The notes below the pieces were generated by a model. That model had not been told where the DNA came from and did no database searches. It saw nothing but the letters and a program-made list of their open reading frames with translations. Position numbers and translations under genes: made by a program. 64,000 nt of DNA from NCBI RefSeq assembly GCF_003289945.1, contig NZ_QMBP01000005.1, positions 186,001 to 250,000 on the forward strand, written 5' to 3'. Shown piece by piece: positions 56,075 to 64,000 of this stretch. Position 1 is the stretch's first letter; each line of letters opens with the position of its first letter. The DNA comes from Mesorhizobium hawassense. Lineage in GTDB: Bacteria > Pseudomonadota > Alphaproteobacteria > Rhizobiales > Rhizobiaceae.

Positions 56075-57295
56075 ATGGACTCGCTGATCAATGCCGCCGG
56101 CCGCGCGCTTGCCGCCGGCGATCCGCTCGGCGCCTTGAAGCGCGTCGCGCTGCGCGACGACGCGCCGGCGCTGGCGCTGCGCGGCATCGCGATGGCGCAG
56201 CTCGGCGATTTCGCCAAGGCCAAGGCGCTGCTCAAGGACGCCGCCCGCGCCTTCAGCCCGAGGGAGACTGTCGCCCGCGCGCGCTGCGTCGTCGCCGAGG
56301 CCGAGATCGCGCTGGTCTCGCGCGACCTCGGCTGGCCGGAGAAGGCCTTGCGCGCCGCCCGCGCGACGCTCGCCACGCATGGCGACCGGTTGAACGCCGC
56401 CTATGCCGGCAGCCTCGAGGCGCGCCGCTTGATCCTGATCGGCCGGCTCGACGAGGCCGAGCGCCTGCTGGCCGGTTTCGATCCGGCGCCGCTGCCGCCG
56501 GTCGCGCGCGTCGCGCATGAACTCGCTGCCGCCGGCATCGCGGTCCGGCGTCTGCGGACGAAGCCGGCGCGCGCCGCCTTCGGTCGGGCATCGCTTGCCG
56601 CGTACGAAGCCAACATCCCCGCGCTGAAGGCGGAAGTCGAGGCAGCGTCGCTCGTGCTGAGCACGCCGGTGGCACGGCTCATCGGGAAGGGCGTGGAAAA
56701 GCCGCTGATGCTCGACGAGGTCGAAGCGCTGCTGGCGTCGGGCGCGCTGGTCGTCGATGCCTGCCGCAATGTCGTGCGCCAGGCCGATGCTGTGATCTCG
56801 CTGGCGACGCGGCCGGTCCTGTTTGCGCTGGCCCGCTCGCTTGCCGAGGCCTGGCCGGCGGATGCCTCGCGCGAAGTTCTCCTGAGGCGAGCCTTCCGGG
56901 CAAGGCATGCCGATGAATCGCATCGCGCGCGGCTCAGGGTCGAGATGGGGCGGCTGCGCGCCGAACTCGCCGCGCTGGCCGAAATCAATGCGACCGCCGC
57001 CGGTTTTGCATTGACGCCGCTGAAGGCCGCCGAGGTCGTCGTGCTGGCGCCGCCGGTCGAGGACGAGCACGGCGCGGTGCTGGCTTTCCTGGCCGACGGC
57101 GAGTCCTGGTCGAGCTCGGCGCTGGCGATCGCGCTTGGCGCCAGCGCACGTACTGTCCAGCGCGCTCTGGAGCAGCTCTCGGGCGAGGACAAGGTGCTGG
57201 CGGTCGGCCGCGGTCGGGCGCGCCGCTGGATGATGCCGCCGGTGACCGGATTCCCGACTGTGTTGTTACTCCCGGGTTCGCTGCCGGGCGTTTAG
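56075..57295 (+). CDS. TPR / winged-helix DNA-binding protein
   Basis: 406 residues. The N-terminal two-thirds is an alanine-rich tandem-helix (TPR-like) array (ALRGIAMAQLGDFAKAKALL, ARRLILIGRLDEAERLL). The C-terminus has a helix-turn-helix (SSSALAIALGASARTVQRALEQLS) followed by a beta-hairpin wing (VLAVGRGRARRWMM). It is divergent from DUF899 across 115 bases and is followed by a beta-propeller-like gene, so it probably regulates one or both. Its stop codon lies within the start of the palindromic repeat at 57295. Confidence 0.85.
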   Translation: MDSLINAAGRALAAGDPLGALKRVALRDDAPALALRGIAMAQLGDFAKAKALLKDAARAFSPRETVARARCVVAEAEIALVSRDLGWPEKALRAARATLATHGDRLNAAYAGSLEARRLILIGRLDEAERLLAGFDPAPLPPVARVAHELAAAGIAVRRLRTKPARAAFGRASLAAYEANIPALKAEVEAASLVLSTPVARLIGKGVEKPLMLDEVEALLASGALVVDACRNVVRQADAVISLATRPVLFALARSLAEAWPADASREVLLRRAFRARHADESHRARLRVEMGRLRAELAALAEINATAAGFALTPLKAAEVVVLAPPVEDEHGAVLAFLADGESWSSSALAIALGASARTVQRALEQLSGEDKVLAVGRGRARRWMMPPVTGFPTVLLLPGSLPGV

Positions 57296-57338
57296 CATGT
57301 CTCCCGAAAGTGGACCCCGATTTGGGGAAAAGACATGC
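57295..57338. repeat. Short palindromic element (second GCATGTC/GACATGC copy)
   Basis: Ends GCATGTC (57295-57301) and GACATGC (57332-57338) with an internal CCCCGATTTGGGG. It is a shorter relative of the element after ileS (10248-10320) and likewise abuts a stop codon. Confidence 0.65.
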
Positions 57339-57389
57339 GCAAAACGAAAGCTTGCTCCACATCGTTCAGTTTTTGATGGAGATTGGAAA

Positions 57390-58037
57390 ATGAAAAAAGC
57401 AGCCGCCGAAATCCTGCGCGAATACGGGCCGTTCCCCGGCGCCGAGCGCGTCAATGGCGTCACCTATGACGGCAAGAGCGTATGGTTCGCCGACGGCGAC
57501 AAGGTGAACGCGCTTGATCCCGAAAGCGGCATGATCGTGAAGTCGATCGATGTCGCTTCGCATGCCGGCACCGCCTTCGACGGCAAGCACCTCTACCAGA
57601 TCGCCGAGGACCGCATCCACAAGATCGACCCTGGCACCGGCAAGATCGTCGCCACCATCCCGGCGCCGGGACATGGCGGCGATTCCGGCCTGGCCTGGGC
57701 CGAAGGCTCGCTCTGGGTCGGCCAGCACCGCGCCCGCAGCATCCATCAGATCGATCCCGAGACCGGCAAGATCATCCGCACCATCGAATCCAACCGCGTC
57801 GTCACCGGCGTCACCTGGGTGGATGGCGAGCTCTGGCACGGCACCTGGGAAGGCGAGGAGAGCGATATCCGCCGCATCGATCCTAAGACCGGCGAGGTGC
57901 TGCAAACGCTTGAGATGCCGGCCGGAACGGGCGTGTCGGGGCTGGAATCCGATGGCGCCGGCTGCTTCTTTTGCGGCGGCGGCGGCAGCGGCAAGGTCCG
58001 CGCCGTGCGCCGTCCGGGATATGATGCCGGCAAGTAA
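57390..58037 (+). CDS. Beta-propeller-like (YncE/SMP-30-type) protein
   Basis: 215 residues of repeated strands, each with an IDPxTGKI/LDPxSGMI core (ALDPESGMIVKSID, KIDPGTGKIVATIP, QIDPETGKIIRTIE, RIDPKTGEVLQTLE), as in YncE/Vgb-like propellers. There is no signal peptide, so it is cytoplasmic. ATG 57390 is preceded by TGGAGATTGG. The function is unknown. It is adjacent to the TPR/winged-helix regulator. Confidence 0.8.
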   Translation: MKKAAAEILREYGPFPGAERVNGVTYDGKSVWFADGDKVNALDPESGMIVKSIDVASHAGTAFDGKHLYQIAEDRIHKIDPGTGKIVATIPAPGHGGDSGLAWAEGSLWVGQHRARSIHQIDPETGKIIRTIESNRVVTGVTWVDGELWHGTWEGEESDIRRIDPKTGEVLQTLEMPAGTGVSGLESDGAGCFFCGGGGSGKVRAVRRPGYDAGK

Positions 58038-58048
58038 CCGCTGGCCGA

Positions 58049-59137
58049 TCAGGCCGCCTCGCGCACCGGACGCGACATGGCTTTGCCGGAAACCTTGGTG
58101 GTAGTCGGCCCGTCTATATGCGCCCAGGCCGGCCGCTCGAACAGAAACGTCCCGAAGCCGATCCGCTTGACGATGAAATAGAGCAGCACCGGGCTGATGA
58201 CCGAGACGAGCAAAACCGCGAAGCTCAGCATGCCGGTGTCGGTCAGAAGGCCGCTTGCCATCGCGGCGCCGCGGAAGAGCGACATCGGGATGGTGAAGGC
58301 GACATAGACGACCAGCGAATGCTCGCCCAGCCAGCGCAGCCATTCCATCGAAGCGAATTTCGACAGGAAGCCGCCGGCAACGCAAAGCGCCACCGCGCCG
58401 GCAACGGCTAGCGCCAGATGCAGCGGCGGCCAGGCCGCCAGGCCCATCTGCATGCCGACCGGCTGCAAGGCATAGCCGGGCGAATAGACGAGCAGGCAGT
58501 TGACGAGCGCCCAGGCAAGCAGGCCAGCCGTGGTCATCGCCGGCCGCGCCTGCGTCCACGCGACCAGTCGGAACACCAGCGGCGCCAAGACGAAGCCGAG
58601 ATAGAAGAACACGAAATAGGCCGCGAACTGCTCCAGCGCGTAGCTGTCCGGCTTCGGCGCCCACATCTGCAGCGCGGCGGCGAGCGGGATGACGACCCAG
58701 TGCGGCACCTTGAATTCGCGCAGCACGCGTATGACGATGCCGAAGACCGCCAGCATGTAGATGAACCACAACACGCCATAGGGCTCGACCGTGGCCATTG
58801 CGAGGTCGTGTAGCATGCCGGCGGGATCGCCGCTGAAGATGCCGATCTTCAGCCCGATCGAGATCACCGCCCACAGCACGTAGAAATAGAGATAGTGGAC
58901 GACGCGCCGGTCGACATAGCGCCGCCACGGCCGGTCGATCACCTGCGACAGGAACAGGCCCGAGATCAGGAAGAATTCCGGCATGCGGAACGGTGTCGCG
59001 AAGCCGATGGCGTAGTGCAGGAAGCCGATGTCGTTGGTGTATTCGCCAGTGTTGTAGGCGGCATACATCATCACCACCAGGATGATGGAAAGGCCTTTTG
59101 CCGTGTCCACCCACGGCATGCGGTTCGGGCTGCTCAT
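58049..59137 (-). CDS. Acyltransferase family membrane protein (acyltransferase 3-like)
   Basis: 362 residues with about ten membrane segments and the family opening WVDTAKGLSIILVVMMY. Conserved pieces include FFLISGLFLSQVI and WLRWLGEHSLVVYVAFTIP. Such enzymes acylate surface polysaccharides or lipids at the inner membrane. ATG 59137 is the only ATG near the conserved start. It is convergent with the beta-propeller gene, with 11 bases between stops. Confidence 0.88.
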   Translation of the reverse strand: MSSPNRMPWVDTAKGLSIILVVMMYAAYNTGEYTNDIGFLHYAIGFATPFRMPEFFLISGLFLSQVIDRPWRRYVDRRVVHYLYFYVLWAVISIGLKIGIFSGDPAGMLHDLAMATVEPYGVLWFIYMLAVFGIVIRVLREFKVPHWVVIPLAAALQMWAPKPDSYALEQFAAYFVFFYLGFVLAPLVFRLVAWTQARPAMTTAGLLAWALVNCLLVYSPGYALQPVGMQMGLAAWPPLHLALAVAGAVALCVAGGFLSKFASMEWLRWLGEHSLVVYVAFTIPMSLFRGAAMASGLLTDTGMLSFAVLLVSVISPVLLYFIVKRIGFGTFLFERPAWAHIDGPTTTKVSGKAMSRPVREAA

Positions 59138-59243
59138 ACGCGATCTCGAGGGAATGTAGCTGTCCAAATTGTAGCGGACGGGCAAACCCGGCGCAGCATC
59201 AGGCTTCCATTAACGTAAACGCGGTCTCTTCTCAGGGCTCGCG

Positions 59244-60506
59244 TCAACCGTGACCTGATGCCTTAACCGGCCCGGCGCTGCGCGGCTCGCGCATCGCCAC
59301 CGCGACGATCGCGCCCGACAGGAAGGTCAGCGCCGCGATCACTGCTATCGCCGCGACGAAGCCGAAGAAATCGGCGATCAGGCCGGCGGACAATGCACCG
59401 ATCGCGTAGCCGAGGTCGCGCCAGAAGCGGTAGACGCTGAGCGAGCGCGCCCGCCAGGAGGGATGCGATGCGTCCGATACCGCCGCGATCAGGCTCGGAT
59501 AGACCATCGCCGTGCCGAGGCCGAGCAGCACGCTGGCCAGCAGCCACCAGCCGAAGTCGCGCGTCATGGCGGTGGTGAGAAGCCCCGCCGCCTGCACCCA
59601 CATGCCGGCCGCGATCAGCCCCTTGCGGCCCCAGCGGTCGCTCAACGGTCCGGTCGCCACCTGGAAGACGCCCCAAACGGCCGGATAGACGGCCTTGAGG
59701 ATGCCGATGCGCTCGATGCCGAGCCCGTTGGCGACGAAGAACAGCGGAAACAGCCCCCAGCTCATCCCGTCATTCAGATTGTTCACCAGCCCGGCCTGCG
59801 AGGCGGCGAACAGATTGCGGTCACCGAAGGAGGTCAGCACGAATATCTCGCGGAAGGAGAGCGTCGAAGCCGCTTTCGGATGATTGGCCAGTTCCAGCCG
59901 CACATGCTCGCGCGTGTCGCGCACGAGCAGGATCGACAGCGCGGCGCCGACGATCGCGTAGCCGACGCCGAGATAGATCGGCACCGGGCGCAGCCCGTAG
60001 CGGCTCGCCAGATAGCCGGTGAGGAAGGCGGTGACGCCGACGGCGAGATAGCCGGCGAACTCGTTGAGGCCGACGGCGAGCCCGCGCGATTTCGGTCCGA
60101 CCAGGTCGACCTTCATGATCACCGTCATCGACCAAGCGAAGCCCTGGTTGATGCCGAGCAGCGCGTTCGCGGCGACGATCCAGCCCCAGCTTGGCGCCCA
60201 GATGATGATGAACGGCACCGGCAGGCCGAAAAGCCAGCCCAGGATCAGCACGTCCTTGCGGCCCCATCTATCGGCAAGCTGGCCGGAGACGAGGTTGGCG
60301 CAAGCCTTGACCACGCCGAAGCTGACGATGAATGAGACGACCAAGGTGGTCGAGGCGACGCCGAATTCCTCCGCGCCGATCAGTGGCACGACTGTCCGCT
60401 CGATGCCGACCATGCCGCCGACGAAGGCGTTGATCAGCACCAGGAGCGAAAACTGCTTCCAGTTGGCCTTGAGGCCGAGCGCCACGGCGGATGCCGCTGC
60501 GCTCAA
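59244..60506 (-). CDS. MFS transporter, sulfide-response operon
   Basis: 420 residues, twelve predicted helices, with the MFS A-motif SGQLADRWGRKDVL and a second-half copy TGPLSDRWGRKGLI. The start is a TTG (60506) preceded by GGAG seven bases upstream; its TTGA overlaps the stop of the metallo-beta-lactamase gene, so they are coupled. The substrate is unknown. The link to the persulfide-dioxygenase-like gene suggests export of a sulfur compound (inference). Confidence 0.88.
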   Translation of the reverse strand: MSAAASAVALGLKANWKQFSLLVLINAFVGGMVGIERTVVPLIGAEEFGVASTTLVVSFIVSFGVVKACANLVSGQLADRWGRKDVLILGWLFGLPVPFIIIWAPSWGWIVAANALLGINQGFAWSMTVIMKVDLVGPKSRGLAVGLNEFAGYLAVGVTAFLTGYLASRYGLRPVPIYLGVGYAIVGAALSILLVRDTREHVRLELANHPKAASTLSFREIFVLTSFGDRNLFAASQAGLVNNLNDGMSWGLFPLFFVANGLGIERIGILKAVYPAVWGVFQVATGPLSDRWGRKGLIAAGMWVQAAGLLTTAMTRDFGWWLLASVLLGLGTAMVYPSLIAAVSDASHPSWRARSLSVYRFWRDLGYAIGALSAGLIADFFGFVAAIAVIAALTFLSGAIVAVAMREPRSAGPVKASGHG

Positions 60507-61234
60507 GATTTTGCTCCGGCGTTGACGGCGCGCGTGCGTGCGGCCTCGGGCGGCGGGGGAGGGATGTCGGCCGTCATGACGGCGACGAACTCACACTCGT
60601 CCTCGATGCGGAAGGCCTTGTTGAAGCGCCGCTCGAAACCGATCGTCGATGTCGGCTTGCCGCTCAGCGAGCGGCCGCAGACCGAGCCCGAATAGGCGCC
60701 GGGCAGCACCTCGATATGGTCGGGCAATTCCTTCAGCCGGCTCACGCTGGCATAGAGCGCGCGCGCCCCGTCCTCGGCGCTGGAGGCAAGTTCGGTGCGG
60801 CCGAGATCGCCGACCATCAGCGTGTGTCCGGTGAGCACGAACCAGGGCTCGGGCGATCGGGTCCGGTCGGTGACCAGGAGGCTGAGATGCTCCGGCGTAT
60901 GGCCCGGCGTGTGCATCACCGTCGCCGTGACATTGCCGAGTTCCAGCACCTCGCCGTCCTTCGCGCGCCGGAACGGGAAGCCCGCTTCGGCGCCTTCGAA
61001 CAGCACGTATTCGGCGCTGGTCGCCTCGGCCAGCGTTCGCCCCGCCGAGATGTGGTCGGCGTGGATATGCGTGTCGACGACGTAGAGGATGCGCATGCCT
61101 GTCGCGCGTGCCGCCTCGACATAGGGCGCGATGTCGCCGACCGGGTCGACGACCGCCGCGGACGCCTTGCCGCCGCAACCGAACAGGTAGGAAGCGGCAA
61201 CCGGGTCGGTGTGCAGGAACTGCCTGAGAATCAT
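60503..61234 (-). CDS. Metallo-beta-lactamase-fold hydrolase, persulfide dioxygenase-like (BigR-associated)
   Basis: 243 residues. The motif HxHxDH is present as VDTHIHADHISAG; further ligands are in THIHADH, MHTPGHTPEHLS and TGHTLMVGDLGRT. This is the ETHE1/BLH-type arrangement that oxidises glutathione persulfide. ATG 61234 has a perfect GGAGG ribosome-binding site. It is divergent from an ArsR-rhodanese regulator and shares an operator region, the known bigR-blh layout in rhizobia and Xylella. The substrate assignment rests on that analogy. Confidence 0.88.
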   Translation of the reverse strand: MILRQFLHTDPVAASYLFGCGGKASAAVVDPVGDIAPYVEAARATGMRILYVVDTHIHADHISAGRTLAEATSAEYVLFEGAEAGFPFRRAKDGEVLELGNVTATVMHTPGHTPEHLSLLVTDRTRSPEPWFVLTGHTLMVGDLGRTELASSAEDGARALYASVSRLKELPDHIEVLPGAYSGSVCGRSLSGKPTSTIGFERRFNKAFRIEDECEFVAVMTADIPPPPPEAARTRAVNAGAKS

Positions 61235-61299
61235 CGCTTTTCCTCCGAACGGACGGCTGAGCGGATGGGCCGCCCAGCTTGACAGTGCGCCGAAACTAT

Positions 61300-61321
61300 C
61301 ATTCAATCATTCCATTGAATG
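61300..61321. promoter_or_regulatory. Candidate BigR-like operator (inverted repeat)
   Basis: Half-sites CATTCAAT (61300-61307) and ATTGAATG (61314-61321), a perfect inverted repeat with a six-base spacer, in the 109-base gap between the divergent metallo-beta-lactamase and ArsR genes, 22 bases before the ArsR start. Confidence 0.75.
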
Positions 61322-61343
61322 ACGATGCGTCGTAGAAGGACCG

Positions 61344-62009
61344 ATGTCAATCCGCAATCCGAAGCAGGCGCTTTACGAGCAGTTCGCGGTCGTCGCCAAG
61401 GCGCTCGGGCACCCGCTGCGCCTGGAGATGATCGAGCATCTGGCGCAGGGCGCGCGCAGCGTCGAGGCGCTTGCCGCCAAGCTCGGCCAGCCGGTCGCCA
61501 ACATCTCCCAGCATCTGCAGGCGCTGCGCCGAGCCGGCATCGTCGTGGCCGAGCGGGACGGCAAATTCGTGCATTACTCGCTGGCCGATGCGAGCGTGCT
61601 GTCGGCCTTCGCCGCCGTGCGCAGCGTTGCCGAACGGCAGCTTGCCGAGGTCGACCGCATCGTGCGCGGCTATTTCGACGCGCGCGACGACATGCGGCCC
61701 GTAAGTCGGGACGAACTTCAGGCGCTGATGCGCGACGGGCTGGTGACACTGATCGACGTCCGCCCGGCGGACGAGTTCGCACTCGGCCATGTGCCTGGCG
61801 CGATCAATGTCCCGCTGGGACAGGTCAAGGCCTGGTCAGCCGACGCCGATGCCTGCAGGGAAGTCGTCGCCTATTGCCGCGGTCCGTGGTGCGTGATGTC
61901 TTTCGAGGCGGTGGCCGCACTGCGCTCGCTTGGGCATGCGGCGCGTCGACTGGAGGACGGCATGCCGGAATGGAAGGCCGCAGGCCTCCCGGTGGAAGTG
62001 GTTGGCTGA
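61344..62009 (+). CDS. ArsR-family regulator fused to a rhodanese domain (BigR/SqrR-like)
   Basis: 221 residues. The N-terminal ArsR winged helix (LGHPLRLEMIEHLAQGARSV, then QPVANISQHLQALRRAGIVV) is followed by a rhodanese domain with the active loop YCRGPWCVMS, which has two cysteines, and the ending LEDGMPEWKAAGLPV. Cysteine pairs of this kind can form tetrasulfide or persulfide and sense reactive sulfur. It starts after GAAGGACC. It probably represses the divergent persulfide-dioxygenase-like/MFS operon. Confidence 0.9.
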   Translation: MSIRNPKQALYEQFAVVAKALGHPLRLEMIEHLAQGARSVEALAAKLGQPVANISQHLQALRRAGIVVAERDGKFVHYSLADASVLSAFAAVRSVAERQLAEVDRIVRGYFDARDDMRPVSRDELQALMRDGLVTLIDVRPADEFALGHVPGAINVPLGQVKAWSADADACREVVAYCRGPWCVMSFEAVAALRSLGHAARRLEDGMPEWKAAGLPVEVVG

Positions 62010-62508
62010 CATCGTGGCCAAAAGATTAGATGGCACGGAATGCTTGTTGGCCGAGGTTCCTCTGAGCGCCAATTGCAGACGCTTGGTTACAACATGGCGA
62101 ATGCCTCGAGTGGGGAGCGGAACTGGACCGGCCGCAATCGAGCCAGATCCTCGAAAGACTACCGTTCTGCTTGCGACCAAAGCGCTGTTCGCCGTTAAGG
62201 GCGCTCAGGGTCTTTCTCGGCAGGCTGCCGTTGCTTACACTGTAACGCTCGGTCACAAGCGGTCGGGCATTTCCAGACCTTGGCGCGCCTGGGTATTAAG
62301 AGCCTGCTCGGCTCGTGGGCGCGATCTAGTGTAAAAGCGTTGCCCTCCGTAAGAAACTGGCGTCCGCCCTCTGCGTGCTATAAATTGACTATCGACGCCG
62401 TCCTAAGGCCGACCGCCATTTCAGCATGCCCAAGGACGTATGTGCCGCACATGGCTCAAGCCACCCGCCCGCACATCCGTTGTGGATTGACGCGCGAGGA
62501 GGATCAGC
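62010..62508. other. Intergenic region upstream of the peroxiredoxin
   Basis: About 500 bases with no supported gene. Its first 25 bases recur at about 63379-63400 after the rhodanese fragment. It presumably holds the peroxiredoxin promoter, but no clear site was picked. Confidence 0.4.
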
Positions 62509-63183
62509 ATGTCAGAACGTCTCAACACTGGCCCGCTGCAACTTGGCGAAACGGCGCCCAATGTCGTGCTCGACGCGATTACTCGCGAGGGCAAGATCGC
62601 CATCGACGACTTCCGAGGCGAGAAGCCAGTGCTGGTTGGACTGTATCGAGGCCTCCATTGTCCTTTTTGCAGGCGCCAAATCGCCATGCTTTCGCAACTT
62701 GCCCCAGCCCTCAACGAGAAGGGCATCGAAAGTCTGACAGTGGTCAACACGCCCATTGAGCGGGCGCGCCTCTATCTGCGGTACCACCCGATGCTCGGCC
62801 TGCTCGCGGCATCCGATCCGGAGCGGACTTCACACCGCGCCTTTGGATTGCCGAACATGCAGATCACCGAAGACGAGAGCGCGTGGCCGCAAAAGGTTTC
62901 GATGAGCGATGTGAAGTCGATGCGGGTCGACTTGCCGGGCGAGATGCCGGAGCCGATGGACCCGTTTGCGGCGCTCGAATATCTGAACAAGAAGGACGGC
63001 TACGATATCACGGAAGCGGATCAGCAGATGATGGCCACCGGCGTTGGGCAGCTCGTCGGTCAGTTCTTGCTGGACCGCGATGGCGTGGTTCGCTGGACTT
63101 CCAACGAGGTACTCGATGGCGGGCTATTCGGCGCCCCGAACACTCAGGAGCTGATGTCGGCAGCGTCGCAAATCGGAAGGTAA
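62509..63183 (+). CDS. Peroxiredoxin-like (AhpC/TSA family) protein
   Basis: 224 residues of thioredoxin fold. LQLGETAPNVVLDAI leads to the redox motif CPFC (Cys51, Cys54) in LHCPFCRRQIAML, then VVNTPIERARLYLRYHP and a late GQFLLDRDGVVRW strand. The ribosome-binding site is GAGGAGGATCAGC. It probably reduces peroxides or acts as a thiol redox protein in the cytoplasm. It lies between the intact ArsR-rhodanese gene and a fragment of the same gene's 3' end. Confidence 0.87.
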   Translation: MSERLNTGPLQLGETAPNVVLDAITREGKIAIDDFRGEKPVLVGLYRGLHCPFCRRQIAMLSQLAPALNEKGIESLTVVNTPIERARLYLRYHPMLGLLAASDPERTSHRAFGLPNMQITEDESAWPQKVSMSDVKSMRVDLPGEMPEPMDPFAALEYLNKKDGYDITEADQQMMATGVGQLVGQFLLDRDGVVRWTSNEVLDGGLFGAPNTQELMSAASQIGR

Positions 63184-63315
63184 AGAGCAGCTTCGGTAGT
63201 GGAGGCTAGGCGCAGGATTGCGCGAGTTGACGGCCGTCGCCTGTTAGGAGCCCACAAACCGGACCGCTCCCCCTGCCGATGAACCCGGAGGGGCGGTCGT
63301 GCAGCCCTTGCTGCG

Positions 63316-63381
63316 CGCCGCGTCGAGGACGGAATGCCGGAATGGAAGGCCGCCGGCCTGCCGGTGGAAATGGCCGCCTGA
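63316..63381 (+). pseudogene. Fragment duplicating the 3' end of the ArsR-rhodanese gene
   Basis: Reads RRVEDGMPEWKAAGLPVEMAA then a stop, versus RRLEDGMPEWKAAGLPVEVVG at the end of the intact gene. The similarity extends about 20 bases past both stops (TGGCCAAA). No start or upstream domain is present. Confidence 0.85.
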
Positions 63382-63401
63382 TAGTGTGGCCAAACTGATG
63401 G

Positions 63402-64000
63402 TCAGCGCTCGGGCAATCCCGCCAGCTTCAAGCCTTCGGCCACCTTGTTTGCCCATCCCGGGGTGTTGTGGAAGACAGGCAGCGACCGGAATCGCTCGAT
63501 CGTGAAACTCGGCTGGGCGGCCATGAGCTTTTGCGCGGCCCAGCGGGCAGTCTCCAGGTCGCCGTTCATCGCCGACCAGGCGGCGAGGTATCGATAGGAC
63601 GTGATGATGTCGGGGTGGGCGGCAATGACCTCACGAGCCATCGCGACGGCCTGGGAAAGGGAGCCCGTCTTTGCCAAGGCATAGCCCATTCCCAGTCTCA
63701 CGGCGAACGCGAACGGATCCATCGGGCTCAGCGCCATCGCTCGCTGGAACCGGTCCTGCGCCAGGCCGGCTTCACCCCTATAGATCGCGATCCAGCCACG
63801 GCGCGCCCATGCCCACGCATTGTTCGGATCAAGCGCGAGCGCCTTTTCGATAAAGGTGGCGGCGCGCTCCTGATCACCGCCCATGCTCAAGGCCGCGCCA
63901 GCGGCGGTCAACGCGGTTGGATCATCGCCGATCGAGCCGGCAGCCTCGACCGCCGCGACCGCCTTTTCCAGCTCCCTTTCCGGCTGCTCGGCCCACAGAA
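63402..64000 (-). CDS. TPR-repeat protein, C-terminal part (partial, N-terminus outside window)
   Basis: Open on the minus strand from 63402 to beyond the right edge. It contains TPR-like units (RAATFIEKALALDPNNAWAW, AQDRFQRAMALSPMDPFAF, AVAMAREVIAAHPDIITSY, ARWAAQKLMAAQPSF). Such tails are common at the C-terminus of adenylate cyclase or CadC-type regulators in these bacteria, but the N-terminal domain is not in view. Confidence 0.8.
   Translation of the reverse strand, partial: LWAEQPERELEKAVAAVEAAGSIGDDPTALTAAGAALSMGGDQERAATFIEKALALDPNNAWAWARRGWIAIYRGEAGLAQDRFQRAMALSPMDPFAFAVRLGMGYALAKTGSLSQAVAMAREVIAAHPDIITSYRYLAAWSAMNGDLETARWAAQKLMAAQPSFTIERFRSLPVFHNTPGWANKVAEGLKLAGLPER

Noticed and set aside
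62026..62256. A 76-codon minus-strand open frame after the ArsR-rhodanese gene
   Set aside because: Ser/Arg/Asn-rich sequence with no ribosome-binding site or family. It could be degenerate DNA, but I cannot support a gene.

Overview
The window is GC-rich, densely coded chromosomal DNA that looks like Mesorhizobium or a close relative (Hyphomicrobiales, Alphaproteobacteria). This is inferred from gene families, the ileS / tadA / rluB / rsmD / M16-peptidase housekeeping block, rhizobial palindromic intergenic elements and an alphaproteobacterial RpoE-ChrR regulon. No rRNA, tRNA, CRISPR array, transposase or phage gene was recognised.

Region 1 (1-7.0 kb) is a stress cluster under an ECF sigma factor and its ChrR-type zinc anti-sigma factor. 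Three promoter-like sites, TGATCC-N18-TAAAA/TAACA/TAGAA, precede (i) a divergent FAD amine oxidase, (ii) the sigma / anti-sigma / DUF1295 / CFA-family methyltransferase / membrane-protein operon, and (iii) a DUF2147 / photolyase / DUF2177 operon. Together they suggest lipid remodelling and photorepair in response to singlet oxygen or similar stress.

Region 2 (7.2-18.0 kb) is housekeeping: ileS, a lipoprotein, tadA, rluB with long disordered tails, rsmD, a pair of M16 peptidase-like proteins and a patatin-like phospholipase.

Region 3 (18.2-27.2 kb) is a type I secretion locus (PrtD-like ATPase, HlyD-like adaptor) followed by a 1190-residue protein of SdrD-B-like modules, its probable cargo. 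A convergent outer-membrane protein with two tandem beta-barrels follows.

Region 4 (27.5-36.0 kb) is accessory: small hypothetical genes, an EVE-like/HNH nuclease, then a LacI-regulated sugar ABC operon ending in a GH127 beta-L-arabinofuranosidase-like enzyme. The operon has two operator-like dyads, a large palindrome between the binding-protein and permease genes, and no ATPase gene.

Region 5 (36.0-49.4 kb) holds an EEP-family hydrolase with a cardiolipin synthase, a sulfonate operon (tauABC plus ssuD), a Tat-exported aldo/keto reductase with a second reductase and a Tat-exported flavodoxin next to a divergent LysR gene, a methyltransferase and a lipoprotein metallopeptidase. Two gene remnants (aldo/keto reductase, DUF899) mark past rearrangement.

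Region 6 (49.5-54.8 kb) is the most unusual part: a tight four-gene operon encoding a coiled-coil protein, a single-pass protein with four 132-residue periplasmic repeats and an OmpA domain, a Ras/Rab-like small GTPase, and a class III adenylate cyclase. It looks like an envelope-to-cAMP signalling module, and it lies between a DUF899 remnant and an intact DUF899 gene.

Region 7 (54.8-64 kb) contains DUF899, a TPR/winged-helix regulator with a beta-propeller-like gene, an acyltransferase, a sulfide-response unit (MFS transporter and metallo-beta-lactamase-fold persulfide-dioxygenase-like enzyme divergent from an ArsR-rhodanese fusion), a peroxiredoxin and the C-terminus of a TPR protein that runs off the right edge.
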